64,000 bases of DNA from Tillandsia leiboldiana. Lineage: Eukaryota; Streptophyta; Magnoliopsida; Poales; Bromeliaceae. The translations under genes were made by a program, and so were the position numbers. The notes beneath the pieces were generated by a model. That model had not been told where the DNA came from and searched no databases. It worked only from the letters and a program-made list of their open reading frames with translations. The stretch is from NCBI GenBank assembly GCA_029204045.2, contig CM055071.1, positions 24,165,693-24,229,692 on the forward strand, given 5' to 3'. Position 1 is the stretch's first letter; every line of letters starts with the position of its first letter. Below, in pieces: positions 51,114 through 62,700 of this stretch.

Positions 51114-51710
51114 TGTAGGGCCCCTAAACTCCTTACAGCTTTTTCCCATGAATCCACTGTGCAAACACCTGTTGATGGTGTATCTGGCCCATGGTGCATC
51201 AAAGGGATGCCACAGATGGACCCTGTGAGCTTTGGTTGGCTGTTTTCGCCTTCGGCTGCTTTTGCCGAATTTTAGAAAAAGGAATTTGGCCAAACAGAGG
51301 GTGGATTTGGATTCAACGCGGAAAAACGCTTGAGAATGGCTTTTTGTTTGCTTAATTATGAGTCCGGATGCCCAAAAGCGGGCTCCCGAAAGTTTTGGCA
51401 GTTTTTGGTGTTTGCGGGAGCCTCCGGCAAATTATAGGAGTGGAATTTGGCAAAATGGACACCGTTTTTGGAATCAGCGCGCGAAAACGGTTAAGATGGG
51501 CTATTTACTTGTTAGTTTTGAGATTGCGGTTACTGTTCACGCCGGAACAGTGTCTCCGGCGATCGCCGGCGGCGGGCAGCGCCGGCGGGCGGCGGCGCAG
51601 CCTCGGGCAGGCGGCAGGCGGCGGCACAAGGCGCGGGCAGGGCGCTGGCAGGCGCCCGGGCGCGCGGGCAGGCGCGCGGTCCACGGCACCGACGTGCGCC
51701 AGTGCGGGAT

Positions 51711-52024
51711 GCCACGTGGCATTGTTCCGTTGGTTGGTCCACGGCGCGAGGTCCACGGACGGTGGGCATGGGTGCACGGTAGACCGGGTGGACACGTGGC
51801 GTGAGGTGATTGGTCCGGTGTTGTGCTCCCGGTCCACGCGATTGGTGGAGTCGGTGACCGGGGCAGGTGGCCGTACGGCCCGGGTCAGCCGCGACGTGCG
51901 CGGTGCATGGGGCGACGTGCGCGGTGCACGGGTTGCCGGGGCCACGTGGCGCGACGCCACTGGCTGGCGCAGGTGCGCCGGGTGCAGCGGGGCCCAAGGT
52001 CTCGGTGCGGTGGGCTACGTGGCC
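51711..52024. promoter_or_regulatory. Cluster of ACGTGGC boxes in G1 U3
   Basis: CCACGTGGC at 51712, ACACGTGGC at 51792, CCACGTGGC at 51942 and TACGTGGC at 52016, all within 450 bp upstream of the TATA-like box. These match G-box/ABRE cores bound by bZIP factors in plants; function here is inference. The same boxes recur in the 3' LTR (60347, 60426, 60596, 60670 regions) and in the G2, G3 and G4 LTRs. Confidence 0.55.
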
Positions 52025-52143
52025 GGCCCACGGCGTTTCGGGCTTGAACAGTAATGGGCCGGGCCCATTATTGTAGTCGCCCGAAAAATTGCGGCGCCCG
52101 AAAGTGGGGACACATAGGGTATTTCTTCAAATGTTTTCCTCAG

Positions 52144-52154
52144 CCTATTTAAAG
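52144..52154 (+). promoter_or_regulatory. TATA-like box of G1 LTR
   Basis: CCTATTTAAAG, followed about 35 bp on by a pyrimidine-rich start region; copy at about 60799-60809. Confidence 0.65.
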
Positions 52155-54184
52155 GCAACCCAAGCCCCTTTCTTTGCCTTTTTTCTCTCAACCCTCTCAC
52201 CTTCTGCCCGAGCCCCCTTAAGCAAAGTTGTTCACCTCTTCACCCTTGATCTTCCTGCCAAGTTTCAAGATTTTAGGAGGCTCAAATCCCGAGGTTCCCC
52301 ATTTTACGGCGCAGCGTGACGTTGCATTCCTGGGTTCTTCTTCGGCGCAGCGACAGTGTTTTAGCTCCCCTGGGCTACCCCGAGATCATTTTGCTGTGAT
52401 TCTTGCGCCGACAGACTCCTAAGAGGTAGGATTTCATCTTTCATTTTGGTCGCTCCTTCCCGTTTCGAGGATTTGGCACGGATCCCGAGGCAAGAAGTGA
52501 CCCCTTTTTCTGTATGGATTTCCTTGACAGCAGCGGGGTATTTTGGCCGTATCTTCGCGCACGAGCATCAGACGGAAACGAGCTTTTACAACTTTTTCAT
52601 CTACAGATCGCAAGGAACGCGCTCGTATTTTTCTTGGATTTTCCAGAGGATTATTTCGAGGTGAAAATCACTGTTTTCTCAGTGAACAGTGCACAGTTTT
52701 CAGCACAGATTTTTGTATGTGTGTGCCTCTTGCCGAATTTATATCTTGACTTACTGAACTCAGATTTGGGCGTGCAAGGTACCGTTGCGAAGCTATCGAC
52801 GCGAGGATCGCTGTGATATTTTTCTTGGAATTTCATGGGCACTTTCTGCAGGTGATAATTTAACAGTTTTGAATCCGAGGTTGTATGTGGTTATAAGAGC
52901 AATAATTGGGAGCCTAAGTGTAATTAGTGAGCTTTGTATTGTACCAGGAATACTTCGGGTGTGCTAAAATTGTGGGAGCAAGGATTTGGAGTTTTGGTAT
53001 TTTCTTGCTGTACGGATCCGGACAGTTAGCACTTCAGGTGGGTGGTTGTTGTACTCCTCTCCTTTGGTATGCCCACTAGGAACATCAGAGTGTTCCCTCA
53101 TTTTTGAGGCCCGAAGTATTATTAGTAACCTTGCATGCTCTAGGAAATTAATTATTGGTTGATTGATCTTTGATAAATTGTTATTTGATCCATGTGGAAA
53201 TTATTGGACTGCATGTTAGGGTTAAAATAATAGTTGAGGATTATAAAATTGCTAAATATTCTTATGAGACTGTCACTTTAGCTTATGTCACTCTGAACTG
53301 ATTACTCTTGGAAAATGGACAACATATTGAGACAATGCATGATTAAACGGGTCACGTAAATATTGACATCTTTTACTGCTACACTATCTTTTGGGACTTG
53401 ACTTAGGAGAAACCATGCATTTATTCTTTTCTTCTCCTATTATCGATAGACTTGCGGCATAGTCGCTCAGGTTCGAGCGTGTGTTGGACAGTGTAGCCAG
53501 GTATTGGGGATTTGGGACAGGTTGGGCTTTTGACAGGGTGTTGCGGCGACCACGGATCTTGGGTGGTTGACCGGGTTGTTACTGTTGCATCAGATTGGGG
53601 GTTTTGGGGATCGGGCTTTCTTTAGTGGATGGAGTTTTCCACTTTGATCATAGTCATGATCCAGTCCTGCTATTATGAGACAGTGGTTACAGAGATGCTT
53701 GTTACAGTGATTTCCTTACTCGTGTGGGTCGCTCCCCTCGAGTGCCACTCCGGAGTGTGCGACCGGACGGATCGAGGCCGGTCTGTTATTACTTTAGAGC
53801 TTGATCGGACGGGCCGAGGCCGATCTGTTACTTACGTTGGGGACATGACCGTATCAGGCAGTAGTCGGTCAGTATCCCCACAGATGAGATTAGCAGGCAG
53901 TGCCAGTGTCCACTGGCGTTAGATTGGGTCGTTTTGACAGGCTTCTTGATACTGATGCTTACTTTTCCATACTTATTGGTTTATCATGTAGAGGCATATT
54001 AGGGGTAGCACTTCATCAGTTGTCATTCATAGCTTCACCCCCCTTTCTCTTCTTCCCCTTTTGCCTCTGATTACCTGGTGGGCATATTTGAGCTGAGGCT
54101 TTACCCACTAGGGGAGGCTACTGTTTATAGTAGTACTTACCCCCATTGTCTTTTCTTGTTTCTTTCTTCCCCTTTGTTTTGCAG

Positions 54185-54226
54185 AGTCCTCTGCGGGAGT
54201 TGCTGGGCCGTCAGCAACTGATCGAG
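54185..54226 (+). other. Candidate 42-nt mini-exon with perfect hairpin in G1 LTR
   Basis: Preceded by TTTTGCAG and followed by GTAAGC. Inside, AGTTGCTG (54198-54205) and CAGCAACT (54212-54219) form an 8-bp perfect stem with loop GGCCGT. A possible upstream donor is AGAG|GTAGGA at 52426 and a possible downstream acceptor TGAGCAG| at 54497. The segment is kept in G2. Confidence 0.4.
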
Positions 54227-54595
54227 GTAAGCGGATTGCAGACTAGATAGAGAGCCACCCGAGGGTTGTAGCACGTAGCTGGAGCTTGTGGGTACCTGGT
54301 CTTCTCAGACAGCTTTTGTTTATTTCTTTTTGGGTCTGGCTTTTGCCAGCTGTTTGTATTTAGTGGTGAGCTGGGAGAGACATCTGTATTTTATTCCACC
54401 GTTGTACTCTTTTACTTCCAGCTTCTGTCTGAGATACAGTAGTCTTAGTTTAGCTCTGATTATTATGCTCTTTTATTATTATTTCTTATCTGAGCAGGTT
54501 ACCGACGCTTCGTGTATGTGGGAAATACCGCATGCACGGCGGATCTGTAGACGGGCCCGGGTTCTGGTTTACACCCGGGGCGTGACAGATTAAGT

Positions 54596-54607
54596 TGGTA
54601 TCAGAGC
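54596..54607 (+). other. Primer binding site of G1
   Basis: TGGTATCAGAGC, eight bases after the LTR; perfect initiator Met-tRNA type. Confidence 0.93.
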
Positions 54608-54880
54608 TTAGGGATAGGTCAGTTGGGACTTAGGAAACCCTAGGCTTTTGGACAGACCCTAGGATGATAGGGCGTGAGTGGCGTAACATTTTGCGAAAGT
54701 CGGTGATTTTATAGTTGACTCTTCCTGTGAGTGAAGAGAGATCGACATAGCCTATTTCTGTTGGACCATTATGTTGGCTGCAGACAACATAAGGTGACAG
54801 AAATAGGAGGATGTCTTTTGCCTTTCGCCAGATTGGGTTGTGTGGGGTTTGGTTGCTGATGATTGGTTTATTGTGGCAGG
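54608..54880 (+). other. G1 untranslated leader
   Basis: 273 bp between primer site and gag ATG; includes TTATGTTGGCTGCAGACAAC, shared with G2, G3 and G4. No gene. Confidence 0.8.
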
Positions 54881-55585
54881 ATGCCTCCTCGACGTCGGAT
54901 TCCCACGCGGGGTGTCCCTTCACCCCCTGTTGAGCCAGAGCAGCCTACACCCCCCAAGCTTACTGAGTTGAGGGCCTTGGTGGCCCAGTTGGCGGAGGGT
55001 CAGCGCCGCCAGGAGCAGAGGATTGAGCAGCTGCTTGCTCAGAGGGAGGCACCACCCCCAGCTGTTCCTGAGGCCCCTGTGCCTCTTGTTGCACCTTTTG
55101 TGCTGTCGGCACCATCTTCGAGTAGCGGGGCTCCTGGAGCTATTCAGCCTTTGACTGCGGAGGAGGAGCGGGATTTTGCTGACAAACTCTCTACGTTTGT
55201 TAAGCGGGGACCACCTATATTCTCGGGGCGGGATGCTCAGCCCCGGGCTGTTGGGAGATGGCTTTCTGCGATGGAGAAGCTTTTTCGGGACTTCTTCATC
55301 GACCCGAGGTACCGAGTGCACATGGCGGTGCACTGTTTGGACGGAGATGCTGATTTTTTGTGGCAGCGGGTAGAGCCACTGGAGTTCCGGATTACTCGGC
55401 AGTTGCCTTGTGAGGAGTTCAAACGGATGGTGTTGGACACCTATTTTTCTACCAGTGCGAAGAAGAAGTTGGAGGACGACTTGAAGAATCTGCAGCAGGG
55501 CGATCGATCGGCCCATCTCTATTTTCAGGAGTTCATGGAATTGTTGAACTGTGTGCCCTTCGTCGCTCGTGACGGTCCACACTAG
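54881..55585 (+). CDS. gag: G1 Gag, N-terminal part, ended by a TAG in place of a Gln codon
   Basis: Starts at ATG 54881 (M-P-P-R-R-R), aligned with the G2 gag start; an in-frame upstream codon at 54863 is leader. Coil Q-R-R-Q-E-Q-R-I-E-Q-L-L at about 41-52, Pro-rich linker to about 95, then the retrotransposon gag core (W-L-S-A-M-E-K-L-F, W-Q-R-V-E-P-L). TAG at 55583-55585 is codon 235, where G2 has CAG in G-P-H-Q-V-E-L-F. The frame goes on unchanged after it, so it is a single nonsense change inside capsid and not a gag/pol recoding stop. Confidence 0.9.
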   Translation: MPPRRRIPTRGVPSPPVEPEQPTPPKLTELRALVAQLAEGQRRQEQRIEQLLAQREAPPPAVPEAPVPLVAPFVLSAPSSSSGAPGAIQPLTAEEERDFADKLSTFVKRGPPIFSGRDAQPRAVGRWLSAMEKLFRDFFIDPRYRVHMAVHCLDGDADFLWQRVEPLEFRITRQLPCEEFKRMVLDTYFSTSAKKKLEDDLKNLQQGDRSAHLYFQEFMELLNCVPFVARDGPH

Positions 55586-58500
55586 GTTGAGTTGTTCGAG
55601 GGAGGCCTCCGTCCAGAGATTTACACACTGGTGCATGCTCAGAGATTTCAGACTCTGGAGGCAGCCGCAGAGCATGCACAGTGGGTGGAGAGAGGTGATC
55701 AGGTGGTGGCCAGACAGAGGGCCGCGGTCGCGCAGAGTTCCGACAGGAAGCGACCAGCCCCAGAGGACGGGGGACAGGCCAGCTCATGGAGACCGCCACG
55801 GCCGCCGCAGTCCCAGTCTTTTGGCCGTGGGCGATCTGAGAGGAGAGGGCCTGGTGGACCCCAGAGACCGCAGCAGCATCAGCAGCAGCACCAGCAGCAG
55901 AGATCGCAGCCCAGGCAGCAGAGATCTCAGCAGCAGTCCTCGAGGCAGCAGCAACAGCAGTCGAGGCATATCCGGCCATCAGATAGGTGTGTTTTCTGCA
56001 GGGGGCAGCACCCCTCAGATACATGTGACCAGAGATGGGGACGATGCTTCCGATGTGGACAGCCAGGGCATGTGCGAGCTACCTGCCCCCTTACTACTCC
56101 CTCGGCACCTTCTTCTGCGTCGGCTCCATATCCCCCTCAGCAGCAGCGGCCATCAGCTCAGCGGCCTTATGCTTCAGCGAGCAGGCCGTCCACCTCCTAT
56201 CCTACAGATTCCCGACCTCCAGCACCGAGCGGGCGGGTGTATGCCGCCCAGTTGGCGGATTCTCCAGCGGCAGACCTGGTGGTGGCAGGTATTATTCTAC
56301 TCTTTGGTATTCGGACTCGTACTTTATTCGACACTGGAGCATCTCATTCTTTCATTAGTCGAGCATTTGCATCCCTGCATGGTTTAGAGTTAGAGTCCCT
56401 ATCACATGCATTAGAGGTGCGGATTCCCGATCATATTTTGCATGTCGAGGAGCATTGTGTGGCATGCCCGGTACAGTTGGGGCCTTGGATATTGCCTGCA
56501 GACTTGCTTGTCTTGCAGCAGCTCCATGATTTTGACTTGGTGTTGGGGATGGATTGGCTATCACGGTACTCCGCCACTATCGACTGCAGAGAGAGGACGG
56601 TGACTCTTCGCGAGCCAGGACAGGAGGAGTTCATCTTCAGAGGCTGCCAGAGCACGCTATTCGCAGCGACCATTTCCTCGGCGAGGGCTAGGAGGATTTT
56701 GAGCAGAGGATGTACTGCCTTTTTGGCCACGGTTGTGGAGGTGCCTACGGCGGCACTGGGACTCGAGGATATCCCTATTGTCCGAGAGTTCCCAGATGTG
56801 TTTCCCCCAGAGCTGACAGCGATGCCGCCGGAGAGGGAGATTGAGTTCGTGATTGATGTGGTCCCCGGGACTGCACCAATCTCAAAGGCACCCTATAGGA
56901 TGGCACCAGCCGAGTTAAGGGAGTTGAAAGCCCAGCTTCAGGATCTTTTGGATGGGGGCTTCATCCGACCCAGTGTTTCTCCGTGGGGAGCGCCTGTGTT
57001 GTTTGTTAAGAAGAAGGATGGGTCACTCCGATTGTGCGGGGATTATAGGGAATTGAACAAAGTGACCATCCGGAACAAGTATCCCCTCCCCCGGATAGAT
57101 GATTTGTTTGATCAGTTACAGGGAGCATCTGTGTTCTCGAAGATTGATCTGCAGTCCGGTTACCACCAGCTTAGGGTGAGGGCCGAGGACATCTCCAAGA
57201 CGGCTTTCAGATCGCGGTACGGGCATTATGAGTTTACTGTGATGCCTTTTGGGTTGACTAATGCCCCTGCCGCATTCATGGACTTGATGAACAGGATTTT
57301 TCAGCCGTTTTTGGATCGGTTTGTGGTGGTGTTCATCGATGATATTCTGATCTACTCCCGGAGTGATCTGGAGCACGAGGAGCACTTGAGGACCGTGCTA
57401 CAGCTTCTGCATGAGAAAAAGCTGTATGCTAAGTTCAAAAAGTGCGAGTTTTGGCTCCGGGAGGTTGCCTTTCTGGGTCATGTGGTTTCAGCTGCTGGAG
57501 TGGCGGTGGATCCGGCCAAGGTGGATGCTATTAGAGATTGGCCGAGGCCGACGACCATCACCGAGGTGCGGAGCTTTCTTGGATTGGCGGGCTACTATCG
57601 GCGCTTTGTGGAAGGCTTTGCGAAGCTTTCCTCTCCCCTCACTCGTCTGACCAGAAAAGGGGTTAAGTTTGTTTGGAGCGAGACTTGCCAGAGCTGTTTT
57701 GAGGAGCTGAAGCAGAGGTTGATGACCGCTCCAATCCTTGCCCTCCCAGTTATGGGGGAAGGATTTGTGATCTACAGTGATGCCTCACATAGTGGTCTAG
57801 GGTGTGTGTTGATGCAGCATGGTAGGGTAATTGCCTATGCTTCGCGGCAATTGAAGGACTATGAGAAAAATTACCCTACTCATGATCTGGAGTTGGCTGC
57901 GGTGGTGTTTGCTCTGAAGCTGTGGCGGCATTATTTGTATGGAGAGCGTTGCGAGATATATACTGATCACAAGAGCTTGAAGTATCTGTTCACCCAAAAG
58001 GAGCTGAATTTGAGGCAACGCCGGTGGTTGGAGTTGTTAAAGGATTACGATCTGAGTATCCTTTACCATCCCGGCAAGGCCAATGTCGTGGCAGATGCTT
58101 TGAGTAGGAGGACGAGTCTGAGCTTATTGATCTCGCAGCAGGCGCCGTTGGTCGAGCAGATGAGGCGGTTACAGTTGGAGGTAGTATCCCCTGGGGTCTC
58201 TGCTAGACTCATGTCTATGGTCTTGCTGCCCACTCTGTTGGAGAGGATCAGGGACACTCAGAGTGAGGACCCCCACTTGATGAGAATCAGGACGCAGCTT
58301 CAGGCGGATCAGACAGGGGATTTTTCTGTGGATAACTCGGGAGTACTGCGGTACAGGGACCGAGTGTGTGTGCCTATGGATCAGGAGATTAGAGATCAGA
58401 TTTTGAGGGAGGCCCATTTTACACCATATACCATCCATCCTGGAGGTACTAAGATGTATAAGGACCTCAAGGCACAGTTTTGGTGGCCCGGGATGAAGCG

Positions 58501-59671
58501 GGACATTGGGAGATTCGTAGCTCATTGTTTAACTTGCCAGCAAGTGAAAGCAGAGCATCGCGTTCCTGCTGGTAAGTTGCAGAGTCTTCCAATTCCCGAG
58601 TGGAAATGGGACCACGTCACTATGGATTTCGTCGTTGGATTGCCGAGGGCGCAGAGCGGGGCTGATGCGATCTGGGTTATTGTTGACAGACTCACCAAGT
58701 CGGCGCACTTCTTACCGGTTCAGATGACCTGGTCACTGGAGCGTTTGGCACAGTTATATCTGGATGAGATAGTGAGGCTTCACGGCATACCTGCTTCGAT
58801 TGTGTCAGATCGAGACCCGAGATTCGTATCACGCTTTTGGGGGAGTTTGCATTCTGCATTGGGGACTCAGCTCAGGTTTAGCACTGCTTTCCACCCACAG
58901 ACCGATGGACAGTCAGAATGCACCATACAGACCCTCGAGGATATGTTGAGAGCGTGCGTTATGGATTTTGGGGGAGGGTGGTACCGGCACTTGTCGTTGG
59001 TTGAGTTCGCGTACAACAACAGCTATCAGGTGAGCATCCAGATGGCTCCGTTTGAGGCGTTGTATGGACGCAAGTGTCGGTCTCCCTTATTTTGGAGTGA
59101 CGTGGGTGAGAGAAGGACTTTAGGACCGGATTTGCTTTTGGAGGCTGAGGAAAAGGTCAGAGTCATTCGCCGACACCTTGTGACAGCCCAGAGTCGTCAG
59201 AGGAGCTACGCCGACACTCGACGGCGAGACCTGGAGTTTCTGGTTGGTGATCATGTCTTTTTGAAGGTCTCGCCCTCGAAAGGGGTCCGGAGATTTGGAG
59301 TACGGGGAAAGCTCAGTCCCCGCTTTATTGGACCATTTGAGGTACTTGACAGAGTTGGTCCTGTGGCATACAGAGTTGCTTTACCCCCGCGCCTGGCCGG
59401 AGTTCATGATGTCTTCCATGTCTCAGCTCTGAGGAGATATGTTTTTGACCCGTCGCACGTGATTGACTTCACTTCGTTGGAGATCGGCGAGGACTTGATC
59501 AACGAGGAGCGCCCGTTGCGGATTCTTGCTCGTGAGGTGAGGGAATTGCGCAACCGGGCCATTCCATATGTGAAGATCCTGTGGAGCAATCATGAGGAGC
59601 GAAAGGCTACTTGGGAGCTGGAGACAGAGATGAGGGATGCCTACCCTTTCTTATTCGAGACTTCTATTTGA
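55586..59671 (+). CDS. pol: G1 Gag C terminus and Pol (PR-RT-RH-IN-chromodomain)
   Basis: Same frame as 54881-55585. Rest of capsid; Gln/Arg-rich linker; a degenerate knuckle (C-V-F-C-R-G-Q-H-P-S-D-T-C) and a canonical one (C-F-R-C-G-Q-P-G-H-V-R-A-T-C) at 56045; protease DTGA at 56330; RT with FIDD at 57332; RNase H with YSDAS near 57775; integrase finger (H near 58436, C-L-T-C near 58531); integrase core D 58625, D 58808, E 58916. The tail R-I-L-A-R-E-V-R-E-L-R, V-K-I-L-W-S-N-H, A-T-W-E-L-E is chromodomain-like (59515-59640). The residue after the catalytic Glu is Cys, where relatives usually have Arg. No other break seen. Confidence 0.93.
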   Translation, partial: VELFEGGLRPEIYTLVHAQRFQTLEAAAEHAQWVERGDQVVARQRAAVAQSSDRKRPAPEDGGQASSWRPPRPPQSQSFGRGRSERRGPGGPQRPQQHQQQHQQQRSQPRQQRSQQQSSRQQQQQSRHIRPSDRCVFCRGQHPSDTCDQRWGRCFRCGQPGHVRATCPLTTPSAPSSASAPYPPQQQRPSAQRPYASASRPSTSYPTDSRPPAPSGRVYAAQLADSPAADLVVAGIILLFGIRTRTLFDTGASHSFISRAFASLHGLELESLSHALEVRIPDHILHVEEHCVACPVQLGPWILPADLLVLQQLHDFDLVLGMDWLSRYSATIDCRERTVTLREPGQEEFIFRGCQSTLFAATISSARARRILSRGCTAFLATVVEVPTAALGLEDIPIVREFPDVFPPELTAMPPEREIEFVIDVVPGTAPISKAPYRMAPAELRELKAQLQDLLDGGFIRPSVSPWGAPVLFVKKKDGSLRLCGDYRELNKVTIRNKYPLPRIDDLFDQLQGASVFSKIDLQSGYHQLRVRAEDISKTAFRSRYGHYEFTVMPFGLTNAPAAFMDLMNRIFQPFLDRFVVVFIDDILIYSRSDLEHEEHLRTVLQLLHEKKLYAKFKKCEFWLREVAFLGHVVSAAGVAVDPAKVDAIRDWPRPTTITEVRSFLGLAGYYRRFVEGFAKLSSPLTRLTRKGVKFVWSETCQSCFEELKQRLMTAPILALPVMGEGFVIYSDASHSGLGCVLMQHGRVIAYASRQLKDYEKNYPTHDLELAAVVFALKLWRHYLYGERCEIYTDHKSLKYLFTQKELNLRQRRWLELLKDYDLSILYHPGKANVVADALSRRTSLSLLISQQAPLVEQMRRLQLEVVSPGVSARLMSMVLLPTLLERIRDTQSEDPHLMRIRTQLQADQTGDFSVDNSGVLRYRDRVCVPMDQEIRDQILREAHFTPYTIHPGGTKMYKDLKAQFWWPGMKRDIGRFVAHCLTCQQVKAEHRVPAGKLQSLPIPEWKWDHVTMDFVVGLPRAQSGADAIWVIVDRLTKSAHFLPVQMTWSLERLAQLYLDEIVRLHGIPASIVSDRDPRFVSRFWGSLHSALGTQLRFSTAFHPQTDGQSECTIQTLEDMLRACVMDFGGGWYRHLSLVEFAYNNSYQVSIQMAPFEALYGRKCRSPLFWSDVGERRTLGPDLLLEAEEKVRVIRRHLVTAQSRQRSYADTRRRDLEFLVGDHVFLKVSPSKGVRRFGVRGKLSPRFIGPFEVLDRVGPVAYRVALPPRLAGVHDVFHVSALRRYVFDPSHVIDFTSLEIGEDLINEERPLRILAREVRELRNRAIPYVKILWSNHEERKATWELETEMRDAYPFLFETSI

Positions 59672-59718
59672 GGTACGTCTGTTCTGTTTTCTTTGTTTCG
59701 GGGACGAAACTTTTTTTT

Positions 59719-59730
59719 AGTGGGGGAGGA
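59719..59730 (+). other. Polypurine tract of G1
   Basis: AGTGGGGGAGGA directly before TGTAGGG. Confidence 0.93.
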
Positions 59731-62700
59731 TGTAGGGCCCCTAAACTCCTTACAGCTTTTTCCCATGAATCCACTGTGCAAACACCTGTTGATGGTGTAT
59801 CTGGCCCATGGTGCATCAAAGGGATGCCACAGATGGACCCTGTGAGCTTTGGTTGGCTGTTTTGGCCTTCGGCTGCTTTTGCCGAATTTTAGAAAAAGGA
59901 ATTTGGCCAAACAGAGGGTGGATTTGGATTCAGCGCGGAAAAACGCTTGAGAATGGCTTTTTGTTTGCTTAATTCTGAGTCCGGATGCCCAAAAGCGGGC
60001 TCCCGGAAGTTTTGGCAGTTTTTGGTGTTTGCGGGAGCCTCCGGCAAATTATAGGAGTGGAATTTGGGAAAATGGACACCGTTTTTGGAATCAGCGCGCG
60101 AAAACAGTTAAGATGGGCTATTTACTTGTTAGTTTTGAGATTGCGGCTACTGTTCACGCCGGAACAGTGTCTCCGGCGATCGCCGGCGGCGGCCGGCGGC
60201 GGCGGGCAGCGCCGGCGGGCGGCGGCGCAGCCTCGGGCAGGCGGCAGGCGGCGGCACAAGGCGCGGGCAGGGCGCGGGCAGGCGCCCGGGCGCGCGGCAG
60301 GGCAGGCGCGCGGTCCACGGCACCGACGTGCGCCAGTGCGGGATGCCACGTGGCATTGTTCCGTTGGTTGGTCCACGGCGCGAGGTCCACGGACGGTGGG
60401 CATGGGTGCACGGTAGACCGGGTGGACACGTGGCGTGAGGTGATTGGTCCGGTGTTGTGCTCCCGGTCCACGCGATTGGTGGAGTCGGTGACCGGGGCAG
60501 GTGGCCGTACGGCAGGGCAGGTGGCCGTACGGCCCGGGTCAGCCGCGACGTGCGCGGTGCACGGGGCGACGTGCGCGGTGCACGGGTTGCCGGGGCCACG
60601 TGGCGCGACGCCACTGGCTGGCGCAGGTGCGCCGGGTGCAGCGGGGCCCAAGGTCTCGGTGCGGTGGGCTACGTGGCCGGCCCACGGCGTTTCGGGCTTG
60701 AACAGTAATGGGCCGGGCCCATTACTGTAGTCGCTCCGAAAAATTGCGGCGCCCGGAAGTGGGGACACATAGGGTATTTCTTCAAATGTTTTCCTCAGCC
60801 TATTTAAAGGCAACCCGAGCCCCTTTCTTTGCCTTTTTTCTCTCAACCCTCTCACCTTCTGCCCGAGCCCCCTTAAGCAAAGTTGTTCACCTCTTCACCC
60901 TGATCTTTCTGCCAAGTTTCAAGATTTTAGGAGGCTCGAATCCCGAGGTTCCCCATTTTACGGCGCGGCGCGACGTTGCATTCCTGTGTTCTTCTTCGGC
61001 GCAGCGACAGTGTTTTAGCTCCCCTGGGCTACCCCGAGATCATTTTGCTGTGATTCTTGCGCCGGCAGACTCCTAAGAGGTAGGACTTCATCTTTCGTTT
61101 TGGTCGTGCCTTCCCGTTTCAAGGTTTTGGCACGGATCCCGAGGCAAGCAGTGACCCTTTTTTCTGTATGGATTTCCTTGACAGCAGCGCGGTATTTTGG
61201 CCGTATCTTCGCGCACGAGCATCAGACGGAAACGAGCTTTTACAACTTTTTCATCTACAGATCGCAAGGAACGCGCTCGTATTTTTCTTGGATTTTCCAG
61301 AGGATTATTTCGAGGTGAAAATCACTGTTTTCTCAGTGAACAGTGCACAGTTTTCAGCACAGATTTTTGTATGTGTGTGCCTCTTGCCGAATTTATATCT
61401 TGACTTACTGAACTCAGATTTGGGCGTGCAAGGTACCGTTGCGAAGCTATCGACGCGAGGATCGCTGTGATCTTTTTCTTGGAATTTCCTGGGCACTTTC
61501 TGCAGGTGATAATTTAACAGTTTTGAATCCGAGGTGTATGTGGTTATAAGAGCAATAATTGGGAGCCTATGTGTAATTAGTGAGCTTTGTATTGTACCAG
61601 GAATATTTCGGGTGTGCTAAAATTGTGGGAGCAAGGATTTGGAGTTTTGGTATTTTCTTGCTGTACGGATCCGGACAGTTAGCACTTCAGGTGGGTGGTT
61701 GTTGTACTCCTCTCCTTTGGTATGCCCACTAGGAACATCAGAGTGTTCCCTCATTTTTGAGGCCCGAAGTATATTAGTAACCTTGCATGCTCTAGGAAAT
61801 TAATTATTGGTTGATTGATCTTTGATAAATTGTTAATTTGATCCATGTGGAAATTATTGGACTGCATGTTAGGGTTAAAATAATAGTTGAGGATTATAAA
61901 ATTGCTAAATATTCTTATGAGACTGTCACTTTAGCTTATGTCACTCTGAACTGATTACTCTTGAAAAATGGACAACATATTGAGACAATACATGATTAAA
62001 CGGGTCACGTAAATATTGACATCTTTTACTGCTACACTATCTTTTGGGACTTGACTTAGGAGAAACCATGCATTTATTCTTTTCTTCTCCTATTATCGAT
62101 AGACTTGCGGCATAGTCGCTCAGGTTCGAGCGTGTGTTGGACAGTGTAGCCAGGTATTGGGGATTTGGGACAGGTTGGGCTTTTGACAGGGTGTTGCGGC
62201 GACCACGGATCTTGGGTGGTTGACGGGTTTTACTGTTGCATCAGATTGGGGGTTTTGGGGATCGGGCTTTCTTTAGTGGATGGAGTTTTCCACTTTGATC
62301 ATAGTCATGATCCAGTCCTGCTATTATGAGACAGTGGTTACAGAGATGCTTGTTACAGTGATTTCCTTACTCGTGTGGGTCGCTCCCTCGAGTGCCACTC
62401 CGGAGTGTGCGACCGGACGGATCGAGGCCGGTCTGTTATTACTTTAGAGCTTGATCGGACGGGCCGAGGCCGATCTGTTACTTACGTTGGGGACATGACC
62501 GTATCAGGCAGTAGTCGGTCAGTATCCCACAGATGAGATAGCAGCAGGCAGTGCCAGTGTCCACTGGCGTTAGATTGGGTCGTTTTGACAGGCTTCTTGA
62601 TACTGATGCATCTTTTCCATACTTATTGGTTTATCATGTAGAGGCATATTAGGGGTAGCACTTCATCAGTTGTCATTCATAGCTTCACCCCCCTTCTCTT

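Larger units (their letters stand above)
51114..54587 (+). repeat. G1 5' LTR (3474 bp)
   Basis: From TGTAGGGCCCC to CCGGGGCGTGACA. GC-rich U3 up to about 52100, TATA-like box, then AT-richer R/U5 with candidate splice sites and a hairpin. Open frames in the GC-rich part are not genes. Confidence 0.95.

Noticed and set aside
55583..55585. TAG in G1 as a programmed gag/pol recoding stop
   Set aside because: It lies inside capsid, upstream of the zinc knuckles, and G2 has Gln there; nonsense mutation is simpler.
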